Assembly: GCA_017405115.1 (NCBI GenBank)
Contig: JAFRBA010000265.1
Span: forward strand, 1 to 13,814
Length of the DNA stretch: 13,814 nucleotides
Direction of reading: 5' to 3'
DNA from: Kiritimatiellia bacterium
GTDB taxonomy: Bacteria > Verrucomicrobiota > Kiritimatiellia > RFP12 > UBA1067
Part shown: one piece after another, positions 1 through 7,482 of the stretch
Position numbering within the stretch: position 1 is the first letter of the stretch
Layout of the letters: each line of letters starts with the position of its first letter
The notes under the pieces: generated by a model
Told to the model about the DNA's origin: nothing
Database searches by the model: none
The model's input: the letters and a program-made list of their open reading frames with translations, nothing else
Position numbers and translations under genes: made by a program

Positions 1-230
1 CCGCAGGTCTCCCAAGTTCCCGATGCAGCTTTCCAGACGCGCCGCCCCTCTATGCCCCGCCGTGCTTTTCGCGCCGCTAATCGACTCCGACGCTTCTTTT
101 CGGCTTCACGCAGAATGACACGCTGGCCGCATGGGGTTTTAACTATAACGAGGCTTAACGGCAAGGGCTCGCTTGCGCTGCGGCTCACCTGTTTGTAGGA
201 CAGGGCTTCGGCACTCGGGTCGCCCCTCAT
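1..230 (-). CDS. Partial open frame running off the left edge, unknown
   Basis: From an ATG at 230-228 the minus strand stays open for 76 codons to position 1, so the 3' end is outside the window. The predicted peptide is very rich in Arg, Lys and Ala, with a basic run near residues 47-67, and shows no domain I recognise. The only nearby Shine-Dalgarno for the ATG is a weak AGGA 11 nt away. A stronger AAGGAG lies 6 nt upstream of an in-frame CTG at 269-267, which overlaps the TGA of the 18-codon ORF upstream as CTGA. It is therefore possible that translation starts there by coupling. The DNA contains text resembling degenerate interspersed intergenic repeats (around 90-120), so the open frame may simply be a repeat element rather than a gene. 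It lies downstream of promoter 357-384. Confidence 0.25.
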   Translation of the reverse strand, partial: MRGDPSAEALSYKQVSRSASEPLPLSLVIVKTPCGQRVILREAEKKRRSRLAARKARRGIEGRRVWKAASGTWETC

Positions 231-265
231 GCCGCCTGTCTTCCTAACTGTCTGTCGATTTCTTG

Positions 266-322
266 TCAGTGCGAACTCCTTTCTGTTCGCAAGTTGCTAT
301 CGCGCTTTACTTGGCGCACCAT
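266..322 (-). CDS. 18-codon leader-like ORF
   Basis: ATG at 322-320 is preceded by AAAAAGGAGACAATACT, a strong Shine-Dalgarno (GGAG at 334-331, 8 nt spacing), and ends with TGA at 268-266. The peptide is 18 aa, strongly charged and rich in Arg and Ser, with no hydrophobic segment. It begins 35 nt downstream of the TTATAC box of promoter 357-384, and its last codons run through the hairpin at 270-291. The strong ribosome site on so short a frame, directly before a hairpin and a longer open frame, suggests a leader peptide. A true short product or a decayed gene is also possible. No function can be assigned. Confidence 0.35.
   Translation of the reverse strand: MVRQVKRDSNLRTERSSH
270..291 (-). 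promoter_or_regulatory. Hairpin with a Shine-Dalgarno sequence in its loop
   Basis: TGCGAAC (270-276) and GTTCGCA (285-291) are perfect 7-bp complements around an 8-nt loop, which on the minus strand reads AGAAAGGA. This purine-rich ribosome-binding sequence would sit in the loop of an RNA hairpin at the end of the 18-codon ORF. Ribosome movement through that ORF would open the stem. The arrangement is seen directly; a regulatory role is inference. Confidence 0.35.
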
Positions 323-356
323 AGTATTGTCTCCTTTTTGTTTGTTCTGACATTTG

Positions 357-384
357 GTATAAGCACCATCATCTGCTATTTTCC
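357..384 (-). promoter_or_regulatory. Promoter-like element, GGAAAA-N16-TTATAC (copy 1)
   Basis: On the minus strand GGAAAA (384-379) is followed after exactly 16 nt by TTATAC (362-357). The same boxes and spacing occur at 889-916 and 12193-12220, with a close variant at 13550-13577. The similarity to the copy at 889-916 extends through the leader to the ribosome site: CAGrTGATG-like text before CTTATAC, then AACAAAC, then a GGA-type Shine-Dalgarno. It would drive the 18-codon ORF and whatever continues past the left edge. Confidence 0.6.
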
Positions 385-423
385 AGCCATCCTTGGAACT
401 AGAAACGGCCCATAATCTCGCCT

Positions 424-618
424 CTATCGCAGGATTCCGTCCCAATGAATGGGACCGTGACGTTCGTAGGGGACAACCCTGCCGTTGCCGAACGTCGCGA
501 CGCGCACCACAATATCGAGGAAGCGCAACCAGGCGTCCCTGATCGGATGGAACGGCGGAACTATGCATTTTGCGCCGCTTTTCATCTGCCGCATCTGCTC
601 TTCGGTCAGTCTTTGCAT
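424..618 (-). CDS. Small protein, 64 aa, C-terminal PIHWDGILR
   Basis: The ATG at 618-616 was chosen because GAGGGAGGG lies about 8 nt upstream; a longer reading from a TTG at 645 has no such support and would overlap the preceding gene. The protein has a polar N-terminus with an AKC motif (near residue 18), a mixed hydrophobic and basic central stretch (near residues 30-48) and the ending PIHWDGILR. It is clearly related to the 62-aa protein at 10446-10634. Over 55 aligned residues about 40% are identical by eye with one gap, including MR, AKC, LD, VR, TxG, RV and PIxWDGIxR. It is the second gene of a unit, 23 nt after the 70-aa gene. The function is unknown. Options are a small membrane-surface peptide or a substrate or partner of the radical SAM or Gre-like proteins encoded beside its paralog. 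Confidence 0.72.
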   Translation of the reverse strand: MQRLTEEQMRQMKSGAKCIVPPFHPIRDAWLRFLDIVVRVATFGNGRVVPYERHGPIHWDGILR

Positions 619-641
619 GGACAATCCCTCCCTCGACTTGC

Positions 642-854
642 TCAATCACCGAAGATATTGTCGAACACCCACGATGCAGCAGTCGAGGCGATCACCCCCG
701 CGGCAATCATAGGCACAATCGGCAACGCAAGCGGTCCCGCTACAACGGGTGCAAGAACCGGGATGGCTACTCTTGCAGCGACAGCCCTCATAGCCCCTGC
801 GCCAGCGACGCTCGAAACCGTGTTTTTTACAATCTTCTTTGTCGTGTTGTTCAT
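642..854 (-). CDS. Small hydrophobic Gly/Ala-rich membrane protein, 70 aa
   Basis: ATG at 854-852 follows AAAGGAAC at 6 nt spacing. After a basic N-terminus of about 13 residues the protein is almost wholly Ala, Val, Ile, Pro and Gly to residue 60, consistent with one or two short membrane helices. There is a glycine-zipper feel (GAGA, VVAGPLA, AAGVIA) and a soluble tail ending DNIFGD. It lies 35 nt downstream of the TTATAC box of promoter 889-916 and 23 nt before the 64-aa gene, so the two are probably co-transcribed. Low-complexity composition prevents a family call. Similar Gly/Ala-rich segments occur in the 236-aa protein at 12309-13019, which appears to be under the same promoter type. 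Confidence 0.72.
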   Translation of the reverse strand: MNNTTKKIVKNTVSSVAGAGAMRAVAARVAIPVLAPVVAGPLALPIVPMIAAGVIASTAASWVFDNIFGD

Positions 855-1063
855 TGAATGTTCCTTTGTTCGTTTGTTGTCACACCATGTATAAGCATCG
901 TCATCCCTGCTTTTCCATTCGGGTTTGAAAATAGAATCAAAAACCGCTCGTCAACTACCGCTGTGGATATACTGCACACAAACGCCCCCCCCGAAACTTG
1001 CACGTCAAGCCGGCCAAAATCCCTTGAAAACTGCAAATTTACAGGTTTATCCCCCGCTTGCAT
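851..1063 (-). CDS. Doubtful small ORF, 70 aa, unknown
   Basis: This frame starts at ATG 1063-1061 with a poor AAGG only 3 nt away, or at GTG 1081 with no ribosome site. It ends in TGA overlapping the ATG of the next gene (ATGA). The translation has a plausible alternating beta-strand pattern in the middle but no family I recognise. Its last 20 or so codons are the promoter and leader at 855-916, which are conserved at 320-384 where no such protein is encoded. That argues that the sequence there is kept for regulation rather than coding, so the ORF may be spurious. Confidence 0.25.
   Translation of the reverse strand: MQAGDKPVNLQFSRDFGRLDVQVSGGAFVCSISTAVVDERFLILFSNPNGKAGMTMLIHGVTTNEQRNIQ
889..916 (-). 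promoter_or_regulatory. Promoter-like element, GGAAAA-N16-TTATAC (copy 2)
   Basis: GGAAAA (916-911) and TTATAC (894-889) on the minus strand are separated by 16 nt and lie 35 nt upstream of the 70-aa gene. Boxes, spacing and much of the following leader match copy 1 at 357-384. A GGAA -35 with a 16-nt spacer is typical of ECF-type sigma promoters. Assignment to that class is inference. Confidence 0.6.
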
Positions 1064-1122
1064 CTGCCTTGATTCTTGCACGGGAACGTCGGCAAATCAG
1101 GCAAGAAGATAGTGTTTCCGCA

Positions 1123-1144
1123 CTACATGACGATGTTCATGTAG
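1123..1144. promoter_or_regulatory. Perfect inverted repeat, CTACATGA-N6-TCATGTAG
   Basis: Two exact 8-bp arms (1123-1130, 1137-1144) flank a 6-nt centre. The repeat ends 9 nt before the ATG of the broken P-loop gene at 1154 and lies in the divergent gap to the minus-strand genes. The geometry fits a dimeric repressor operator controlling the plus-strand gene. A hairpin is an alternative. Confidence 0.45.
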
Positions 1145-1153
1145 AATGGTCAA

Positions 1154-1401
1154 ATGAAAATCGTCATCATCAACCGCGCAGTCCCTGGATCGGGTAAGAC
1201 ATTCCCGACTCCACGCGCCACTTCAACTACCGCTGGGACGAGCACCTCCAGGACGTCGTCCGCGTTCCAACTCCCGTCAAGCCCTTCGACTACGACATCC
1301 TCATCCAAATCACCCCCGAAACCTACCACGAGCTGAAGGACAAAATCGGCATGCAGATACTATGCTTGTTAACTGCAGACAGGGTCGCAGAAAGAACATG
1401 A
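1154..1401 (+). pseudogene. Remnant of a P-loop NTPase/kinase-like gene
   Basis: This is the only plus-strand coding trace in the window. ATG at 1154 opens MKIVIINRAVPGSGKT, a hydrophobic strand followed by a Walker A motif (GSGKT) as in small AAA or polynucleotide-kinase-like proteins. Right after the Walker A the frame turns into Ser/Thr/Pro-rich nonsense. Another frame, beginning near 1198-1207, reads as normal protein (DSTRHFNYRWDEHL, then DYDILIQITPETYHELKDKIG) to a TGA at 1399-1401. That frame has a TAA at 1195-1197, so the two pieces cannot be one intact ORF. A deletion with frameshift at about 1200 is the simplest explanation. A gene of this fold should have well over 100 further residues, so most of the middle is missing. 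Confidence 0.5.
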
Positions 1402-1416
1402 AATGAATCAGGGTGC

Positions 1417-1440
1417 CGGACGGCCGAGATTATACGTCCG
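1417..1440 (-). terminator. Weak hairpin after the three-gene operon
   Basis: CGGACG (1417-1422) and CGTCCG (1435-1440) form a 6-bp GC stem with a 12-nt loop, 27 nt beyond the stop of the PLD gene. There is no T-run on the minus strand, so it is at best a weak or Rho-assisted terminator. No better candidate is visible between 1402 and 1466. Confidence 0.25.
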
Positions 1441-1466
1441 TCCTTCACGCGGCCAGAGAACCAACG

Positions 1467-3731
1467 TCATCCGTCATTCAGCACCTTCTTCACGAAATCG
1501 GCAAACACGGACAACGGCTTGAGCGCCGTTGTGCCTAAGACAGCCAGTTCGATGTGCGCCGTCTGAGAACATCCAAGCGAAAACGGATTGAAATTGGCGC
1601 TCGTCATCAATACCTGCTTTCCGTCGACAACGACGCCCTTGGCATGAAGGTGATCGCACTGAATCAATTTAACGCCAGCCTTACAGAGCTTCTTTGTCGA
1701 CGGATCCGGCCACTGTTCCGCCTTGAAGTTCATCTCAGCTCCTGGGCGAACGCCCACCCTTATTTTCACCCTCCGTTTAAGGGCATTATTCATCGCATCG
1801 AAGAGTTTCGGCAAATCCTCGAGGTCGTAAAAGGACATGGTGAGAAGGTCGATCCGTTTGACCGCGGAGGCAATCATGGCGCAGAGCTTTCGCACCAGCA
1901 GCTGGTTTTCTGGAGTGGAAAGAAGGAAGGTATACCCACGAACAGACTGCAAACAGGCATCAAGGCGGATTTCACGCGCCCGCGGGACAGATGTAATCGT
2001 TATTCGATCATCCGTGCGGATCTGACGATAACACGCATTACTCCAAACCTCCCAAAACAACGCCTCTCCAGCCCTGGCAACAATCCCGTCGCGATATTCC
2101 AATGCCGTCTCCAGTGCATTCACCTTGCCGACCCCCAGGCTGTTGGCGTTGAGATTCGCCGTAGTGAAGAACGTCCAGTACGAGTCAACGACAAGCATCT
2201 TGGCATGGACAGTGTGACTGCAATCACGCACAGAGACTCCGAGCGCCGCCAGCTTTCGCCTCGGAAGCTCGTAGTCAGAAAACTGCGGATCCGTCTTGAA
2301 TATGTTGTTCCGATGCTCGGTAAGTTGCGTGATGACATACACGTCCCTTACGCCGCGCGCTTTCGCCCGCTCAAGTGCATCAAAAATCCCCTCTTCATCC
2401 AAAACCGGCGACATGATCATGATTGAGCTCTTCGCCGTATCGATTGCAGCGACAACGGCCTCCCAGAATGTCCGACCCCGTGAACGCAGGAACTGAACGG
2501 AAAACCGTGCTGTATTCTTGACAACTGGAATTCTTTGAACAAACCGACGCGCCACCTCGGCGACGTTTCCATCCTGCGATTCTGCTGCTTGAGCCAGCAC
2601 TTCGGCGAAGTCTGGCAATTTCTTCAGAGACGGGAACGCGCGCGCGCATTCATCACGGTATTCATCTATTATCCCAGAAATGTCCTGATCGTCCTTGATT
2701 TGGGCATACCTGCGGCGAAGCAGGGAACAGCCACGCATGAGCGCCAACCGGCAAGCCGTCTTTGCATTGCCGGGAACCAAACGATGGAATCCGCCGCTCG
2801 CATCGCACATCCATCCAGGATACGCCATGCGCCGAAGCAGACGCGCGCTTTCTGCCTTTTCGCCCTCCTGTTGATCGGCACTCATCCATAAGCTCTCGTC
2901 CCGCACTGTGAGCAACCGACGATTTCCCTTGTCCGCACAGGCGATTCCCTCGAATCTCTCGTCTGCCGACTTCTCGTCCTTCCGTTTTGCGAGATACTGT
3001 TCTGCGAATGGCTGCGGGCAATTGAAATGAAAAGCCGATTCGGAAGCCGAAATGACTTCGACGTTACCGCCAGTGAAGACGAACATGTAGGCCGGCACAA
3101 ATGCGGCGAACTCGGATTCCGGCAGCTCTCCCTCAAAAGCCAGGAAACCATCCGGAATGCCGTATTCCGCAAAGCGGTGTGCGTGGTCCGCAGAGACGAT
3201 TTTCCTCATCAAATCGCCCTCTGCAGAGGAGGCAACATGTCGAAGCGCCACCAGATGAAGTTTCTTGAGCTCAGCCGCTCCAAGATGAACTCCCTGCAAC
3301 GCCTGCGTCTGGACAAGCGGCAGAAAATCTCCCGTCAGGCCATTCGAAACGAATGCGAATCCATGGACTTGCTCAACGAAGAAGTGCTCAATCTGTGCGG
3401 TTTCGGGCAATCTCCATGCGAGACCTTCGTGACACAAGGCGATTCCGACGCGCGACAATTCGAGAAGCGCCCTCTCGACCACCATCTCGTCCAAGCCCAT
3501 CAACTCGCTCAAACCCTTCGCAGCAATGGGTCCGAAACGCTTGACCGCCGTCAAGATATGCCTGTCCACGAGTCCCGTCGTTTTCTCGACCCGCAGGCGG
3601 ATCTTCCATGTGGATTTATGGACAGGGAACGCGACAGGGATGACGCGTTCGATCGCTTCATCCCCATGGACGGCGACCATCGCCTTGATGCAGCGACGCC
3701 GCCACTCCTCGATCTGCTTGAACTCAACCAT
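1467..3731 (-). CDS. Phospholipase D-type nuclease, two HKD motifs, 754 aa
   Basis: The C-terminal half holds two PLD catalytic motifs. One is HAKMLVVD (H509, K511, D516) followed by TTANLN; the other is HAKGVVVD (H696, K698, D703) followed by TSANFN. Two motifs in one chain make a complete active site, as in PLD-family nucleases and in the PLD components of some anti-phage systems. The N-terminus has a winged-helix-like stretch (about 57-108) and a middle region (110-400) I do not recognise. ATG 3731 was chosen over a start at 3854 because GAGGG precedes it and it overlaps the helicase stop by 8 bp, which indicates translational coupling. It is the last gene of the operon. I infer that it cuts nucleic acid delivered or unwound by the helicase. 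A phosphotransferase or lipase role is much less likely in this context. Confidence 0.85.
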   Translation of the reverse strand: MVEFKQIEEWRRRCIKAMVAVHGDEAIERVIPVAFPVHKSTWKIRLRVEKTTGLVDRHILTAVKRFGPIAAKGLSELMGLDEMVVERALLELSRVGIALCHEGLAWRLPETAQIEHFFVEQVHGFAFVSNGLTGDFLPLVQTQALQGVHLGAAELKKLHLVALRHVASSAEGDLMRKIVSADHAHRFAEYGIPDGFLAFEGELPESEFAAFVPAYMFVFTGGNVEVISASESAFHFNCPQPFAEQYLAKRKDEKSADERFEGIACADKGNRRLLTVRDESLWMSADQQEGEKAESARLLRRMAYPGWMCDASGGFHRLVPGNAKTACRLALMRGCSLLRRRYAQIKDDQDISGIIDEYRDECARAFPSLKKLPDFAEVLAQAAESQDGNVAEVARRFVQRIPVVKNTARFSVQFLRSRGRTFWEAVVAAIDTAKSSIMIMSPVLDEEGIFDALERAKARGVRDVYVITQLTEHRNNIFKTDPQFSDYELPRRKLAALGVSVRDCSHTVHAKMLVVDSYWTFFTTANLNANSLGVGKVNALETALEYRDGIVARAGEALFWEVWSNACYRQIRTDDRITITSVPRAREIRLDACLQSVRGYTFLLSTPENQLLVRKLCAMIASAVKRIDLLTMSFYDLEDLPKLFDAMNNALKRRVKIRVGVRPGAEMNFKAEQWPDPSTKKLCKAGVKLIQCDHLHAKGVVVDGKQVLMTSANFNPFSLGCSQTAHIELAVLGTTALKPLSVFADFVKKVLNDG

Positions 3732-6700
3732 CGCGCCGCCCTCTTTCCCATGCCAGCACTTCAAGTCCCTTTGATCTGACCACGCAATGAAACGCCGCGA
3801 ACGCCTTGCGCCCATCCTCGTCACCCAATTCCGTGGACAGAGCCTTGATATCACCCACCAAAATCAGCATTCTGCGCGGGCGCGAGAATGCAACGTTCAT
3901 CCTTTTTAGATCCTGCACAAATGTCAGCTTTGGCGCATACACCTTCGGTTTCGGGCTTCGCACAAAGCTGGCGATGACAACATCGCGTTCTCCGCCTTGG
4001 AATTTATCGACGGACGCAATATCATCTTCGGTTATCTGCACGCTCCCGCTCGCGCCGATAAGCGGTTTCACGTACTGGCGGATGAGCGACACCTGCTCGG
4101 CATAAGGCGTGATGACGGCAACCGATACGGTCTCCCCCCTCGCTCCATGTTCATTGCAATGCGCGATGAGTGCATCGAGTATCTCCTTCACATATCTGGC
4201 TTCGAGCGGATTCTCAAAACTCGGCTTTTTCCAGTTCTCGTAATGATTGGGCTGGTTAGATGTTGAGAGCAGGCAAACCGGCCTGTTAAACGAACTGAAC
4301 TGGAACGCGCGGTCGGATTCCGACACACCATTCTTAAGTTCCCCATTGTAGAAGGTAGCGCTGACGAAATCAGCGATGTCGGGATGCATGCGAAACTGCG
4401 TGTCAAGCATCACCCGCGGCACTTTGCAGCCTTGATCTTCCCAGAGTGTCGAGAACAGGCTCTCAGTCTCGAGATCGGCGTCATCAATCGGCGGCAACTG
4501 CTTGTCATCGCCGATCAGGATCGCCCGCCGACCCATGGACAGAGGGATGATCGTCTCGGCACATGTCGCATGTCCGGCCTCATCGACGATGACAAGGTCA
4601 AAAAAGCGATCCGGCTTGACGCCATCCACATCTTCAAAGCGTCTGGCATACGTACCATCCATCAGGCTACGCCATCCGCCGACCCCGACGCAGGTCGCAA
4701 GGAACACGTTAGACTGCGAGTTGAGAAACCTTCCGACGACTTCTGGCTTTTCGACAAGCGTCTTCTCCCATTCGGACAGGTACGACTGAAGGTCATTGAG
4801 ATGTTGTCGATCCTGCTCGAGCCGGCGACAGATCCTCGTCCAATCAGAAGCCTGAGAATCAGCCGTCAGCCCGAAGTCATCACCCAGTAGGCGATTGAGC
4901 TTCTCGATTTGCCGCAGAGCCGCTTCCCGCACACGCCCCACGGCCTGATCATGCTCCGCCAGGCTACAATTTCGGCGCGTTTCGATCGCTGCGGCGGTTG
5001 CGGTACACTTGCTTGCGGCCGCCTGCTCGATCGCCGTCTTCGTTTGCGCATAAGTGTGCTGCCGTGCTGCAATCAAGTCTTGGATGCCAAATGTCTCTTC
5101 GGACAAAGCCCGGCATCTGTGAACGGCTTCCTGCCGCTCCGTCTTGGCCGTCTCAAGTTGCTTCCGCACAGCTTCTACATCAAAGTTATCCGAGAAAACC
5201 GAAAGCACGGAGAACACCTTGCCCCAAGGTCCCTTGGATAGGCTTTCAACGCGCTTCTGCTTCGCGGCAACGACCTTTGCATGTTCCGAAACCGCGGCTG
5301 TTTCCTTCACCAGCGCCTTTTCTTTCGCCGCAAGATCCCGCTGACTCCGACGAATTTCATCCCCGACAGATCCGTCAAGCGCGGCGATCAAGGATGCCAA
5401 CTCGGCATCGGCTTCTGCCCGTGCCACTTTAAGTTCACGATCAAACAACGCCTGAGCTGCGCGTCTTTCATCTTGTGCGCCCTCGACTCGCCTCGCGCAC
5501 TCAGCCCCCTCGTCGCACAACCGATTGAGCGATTCCATGACAGAGGGATCGCCAGTCTTGGCAATCCGCTTCCATATCTTCCCTAGGCACTCTGCCACAT
5601 ACGCGCGTATCGCCTTGATCTCCGCCGTCCCCGACCCGTCGCTGTAGCGCTTGGCAAGTTCAGACGCCTTTCCCTCTTGTGCCGTGTAATGGACCATTCG
5701 AATGGTCTTGTCCTCGCCGTTTTCAACAAGTCCACTTAGTTTTTCGAGCACATTCTCGACGGCCTGATGGGTCTGGCTGGTCAACAAAACGCGCTGACCT
5801 CTATGAATCGCCTGGCGTATGATCTCAACAATGATTGTGGTCTTCCCCGTACCCGGCGGCCCCTTCAGCAGAAAAAGCGGAGCATCGGATACGCCATATT
5901 CAACTGCAAGTCTCTGTCGTGGGTATTCCTGAATTTTTTTGTTGAACAATTCGACCCCCTTGATCGGCTCCATCAAGCACCCACAGACCATCGCCCGGTA
6001 AATCGGAGAGTCAGAATCGGCCATCCAACGCTGAAGGTACTCGCGCTGCCTCGCTTCGGCAGGACGCATTTCCGCAGATCGGATTTCGAGATCGCGTTTC
6101 TGAAGCGACGAGACATCCATCTGCTGAGGAAATGATACGACCAGTTCGCGGCTTGCAGGACGATATCCCTCATAGCAGATTGTCGAATCCGGAGGGACCT
6201 CAAACCCGTCTATCTTGAGCAACGTTCCTTTTGGATAAGGTTCGTTATGCGCCTTCTTCCAGGCAGACTCGCCCTTCTCCTTCAGCAGATAGATGACGCG
6301 ACCGCGTTTGCGGTCAAGCGAAGCCGCGTTCAACACGACGTGCACGGGCGGCACCTGGGTCGTGTCCTTATGAAGGATTTTCTCGTCGAGCCCCCTTTGT
6401 ATGTTCGCAAAAAGTTGCTTCAGTTCGTCCGCTCTCCTTGATGACACCTCCCGACCGTCGACCGCAGCTTTAACAATCTGTTCGATGACATTCCATGTGC
6501 CGGACATCTTTACACGATCTCCATCCCGCTCTCGCCAAAGGAACACGTCGTCAGCATCCACCTGAATACGTTCCTTGTCCTTGCCTGAAATGGAAAGGTC
6601 TCCGGTCTTGTAGTCAACCCAAACACGCCGGACACCCGTCCCATGACATACCCAGCACTCCCGCTCTCCACTGCCGCCGCATGCGATGCATTCATAATCA

Positions 6701-7461
6701 AGGTGGCCAGCACCATGACACATGTTGCACTCACCACCATATTTCCACTGTCCGCTGCCATCACACTTGCGACATATCGGCTGATAGCGTCCCGAACCAC
6801 CACACTTTGTGCACGCCATTCTCGCCTGTCCGTGGCAGATGCCACATGCGACGGCAAGGACATACCCTGACTTGTCATCCTTGCCAGCTTCCGGATAGAC
6901 GTCGAATTCGCAATCAACGCTAGGCGGAAGCACGATCCGCTCGAACCCAGCAAGGACACCCGTTGGCAAGATTTCATTCGGAAAGATCCTGGCCAAATTC
7001 ACGATATCATTTCGCCAGGGGACAGACTCCAGCGCTCCCGTCACTCCGGCAGCCGAATAGTAAGTCTTATAACGGATGTCCAATTTTCGTGTGATCTCCG
7101 CTAATTCGTCGGCCACCACGCATGACACGCTCTTGTCTTCCACCGACACGACGCGGACTTTGACATCCGGCCCAAACATGACAGAGCCGCGAACAACACA
7201 CGGAAAATCCATGAGGTGTCCCTTGGCAATGTATGACGCTTCTTTCTGGACACATGGCTTCACCGTCGCCATACAAATGTCACCGACCTTTGGTACAAGG
7301 ACCTTGCGCCCCCAAAAGCACCCGGCGGGATCTTTTAGCCAGCTCTGAATCCAATGGACAAATTCAAAACGTTTGATTACGTGTCCACGCGCCTCAAGAT
7401 ACTGACGAAGAACGTCCTTGTCATGCTCGAGTAAGCAATGCTTGATGATAAGAGTAGTCAT
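3724..7461 (-). CDS. SF1 helicase with DnaJ-type zinc region, 1245 aa
   Basis: This is a UPF1/DNA2-like superfamily 1 helicase with all motifs intact: Walker A GPPGTGKT (534-541), motif II DEAG (960-963), GDDKQLPPI (984-992), TQFRMH (1021-1026), DKFQGGERD (1152-1160) and NVAFSRPRR (1189-1197). Before the motor, residues 206-276 carry six CxxCxG repeats (CGICHG, CTKCGGSG, CRKCDGSG, CNMCHGAG, CIACGGSG, CWVCHGTG), which resemble the DnaJ/Hsp40 zinc domain but with six motifs instead of four. Residues about 610-900, between motif Ia and motif II, are charged and Ala-rich and predicted coiled coil. Residues 1-200 are unassigned. The start lacks a clear Shine-Dalgarno; the gene begins 21 nt after the stop of the upstream gene, so coupling is likely. 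The expected role is ATP-driven unwinding or translocation on DNA or RNA for the neighbouring nuclease. Confidence 0.95.
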   Translation of the reverse strand: MTTLIIKHCLLEHDKDVLRQYLEARGHVIKRFEFVHWIQSWLKDPAGCFWGRKVLVPKVGDICMATVKPCVQKEASYIAKGHLMDFPCVVRGSVMFGPDVKVRVVSVEDKSVSCVVADELAEITRKLDIRYKTYYSAAGVTGALESVPWRNDIVNLARIFPNEILPTGVLAGFERIVLPPSVDCEFDVYPEAGKDDKSGYVLAVACGICHGQARMACTKCGGSGRYQPICRKCDGSGQWKYGGECNMCHGAGHLDYECIACGGSGERECWVCHGTGVRRVWVDYKTGDLSISGKDKERIQVDADDVFLWRERDGDRVKMSGTWNVIEQIVKAAVDGREVSSRRADELKQLFANIQRGLDEKILHKDTTQVPPVHVVLNAASLDRKRGRVIYLLKEKGESAWKKAHNEPYPKGTLLKIDGFEVPPDSTICYEGYRPASRELVVSFPQQMDVSSLQKRDLEIRSAEMRPAEARQREYLQRWMADSDSPIYRAMVCGCLMEPIKGVELFNKKIQEYPRQRLAVEYGVSDAPLFLLKGPPGTGKTTIIVEIIRQAIHRGQRVLLTSQTHQAVENVLEKLSGLVENGEDKTIRMVHYTAQEGKASELAKRYSDGSGTAEIKAIRAYVAECLGKIWKRIAKTGDPSVMESLNRLCDEGAECARRVEGAQDERRAAQALFDRELKVARAEADAELASLIAALDGSVGDEIRRSQRDLAAKEKALVKETAAVSEHAKVVAAKQKRVESLSKGPWGKVFSVLSVFSDNFDVEAVRKQLETAKTERQEAVHRCRALSEETFGIQDLIAARQHTYAQTKTAIEQAAASKCTATAAAIETRRNCSLAEHDQAVGRVREAALRQIEKLNRLLGDDFGLTADSQASDWTRICRRLEQDRQHLNDLQSYLSEWEKTLVEKPEVVGRFLNSQSNVFLATCVGVGGWRSLMDGTYARRFEDVDGVKPDRFFDLVIVDEAGHATCAETIIPLSMGRRAILIGDDKQLPPIDDADLETESLFSTLWEDQGCKVPRVMLDTQFRMHPDIADFVSATFYNGELKNGVSESDRAFQFSSFNRPVCLLSTSNQPNHYENWKKPSFENPLEARYVKEILDALIAHCNEHGARGETVSVAVITPYAEQVSLIRQYVKPLIGASGSVQITEDDIASVDKFQGGERDVVIASFVRSPKPKVYAPKLTFVQDLKRMNVAFSRPRRMLILVGDIKALSTELGDEDGRKAFAAFHCVVRSKGLEVLAWERGRRDG

Positions 7462-7482
7462 TATAGCAGGACCGTACGTCGC

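Noticed and set aside
445..894. 149-aa plus-strand ORF with a hydrophobic C-terminus
   Set aside because: It is antisense to the 64-aa and 70-aa genes, has no ribosome site, and its hydrophobic part mirrors the complementary Ala/Val codons. The minus-strand genes have Shine-Dalgarno sequences, a promoter and a paralog.
1554..2426. 290-aa plus-strand ORF
   Set aside because: It is antisense to the HKD half of the PLD gene, whose motifs are unmistakable; the plus translation has no domain pattern.
3027..3779. 250-aa plus-strand ORF
   Set aside because: It is a shadow opposite the N-terminal part of the PLD gene with no motif or ribosome site.
6630..6846. The repetitive Cys/Gly region considered as a CRISPR-like or tandem DNA repeat
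   Set aside because: The units vary in length and sequence and keep only codons for CxxCxG; it is a protein motif array. No CRISPR array is seen in the window.
6495..6923. Cys/His-rich plus-strand ORF resembling a zinc protein
   Set aside because: The cysteines and histidines arise from the complement of the six CxxCxG repeats of the helicase.
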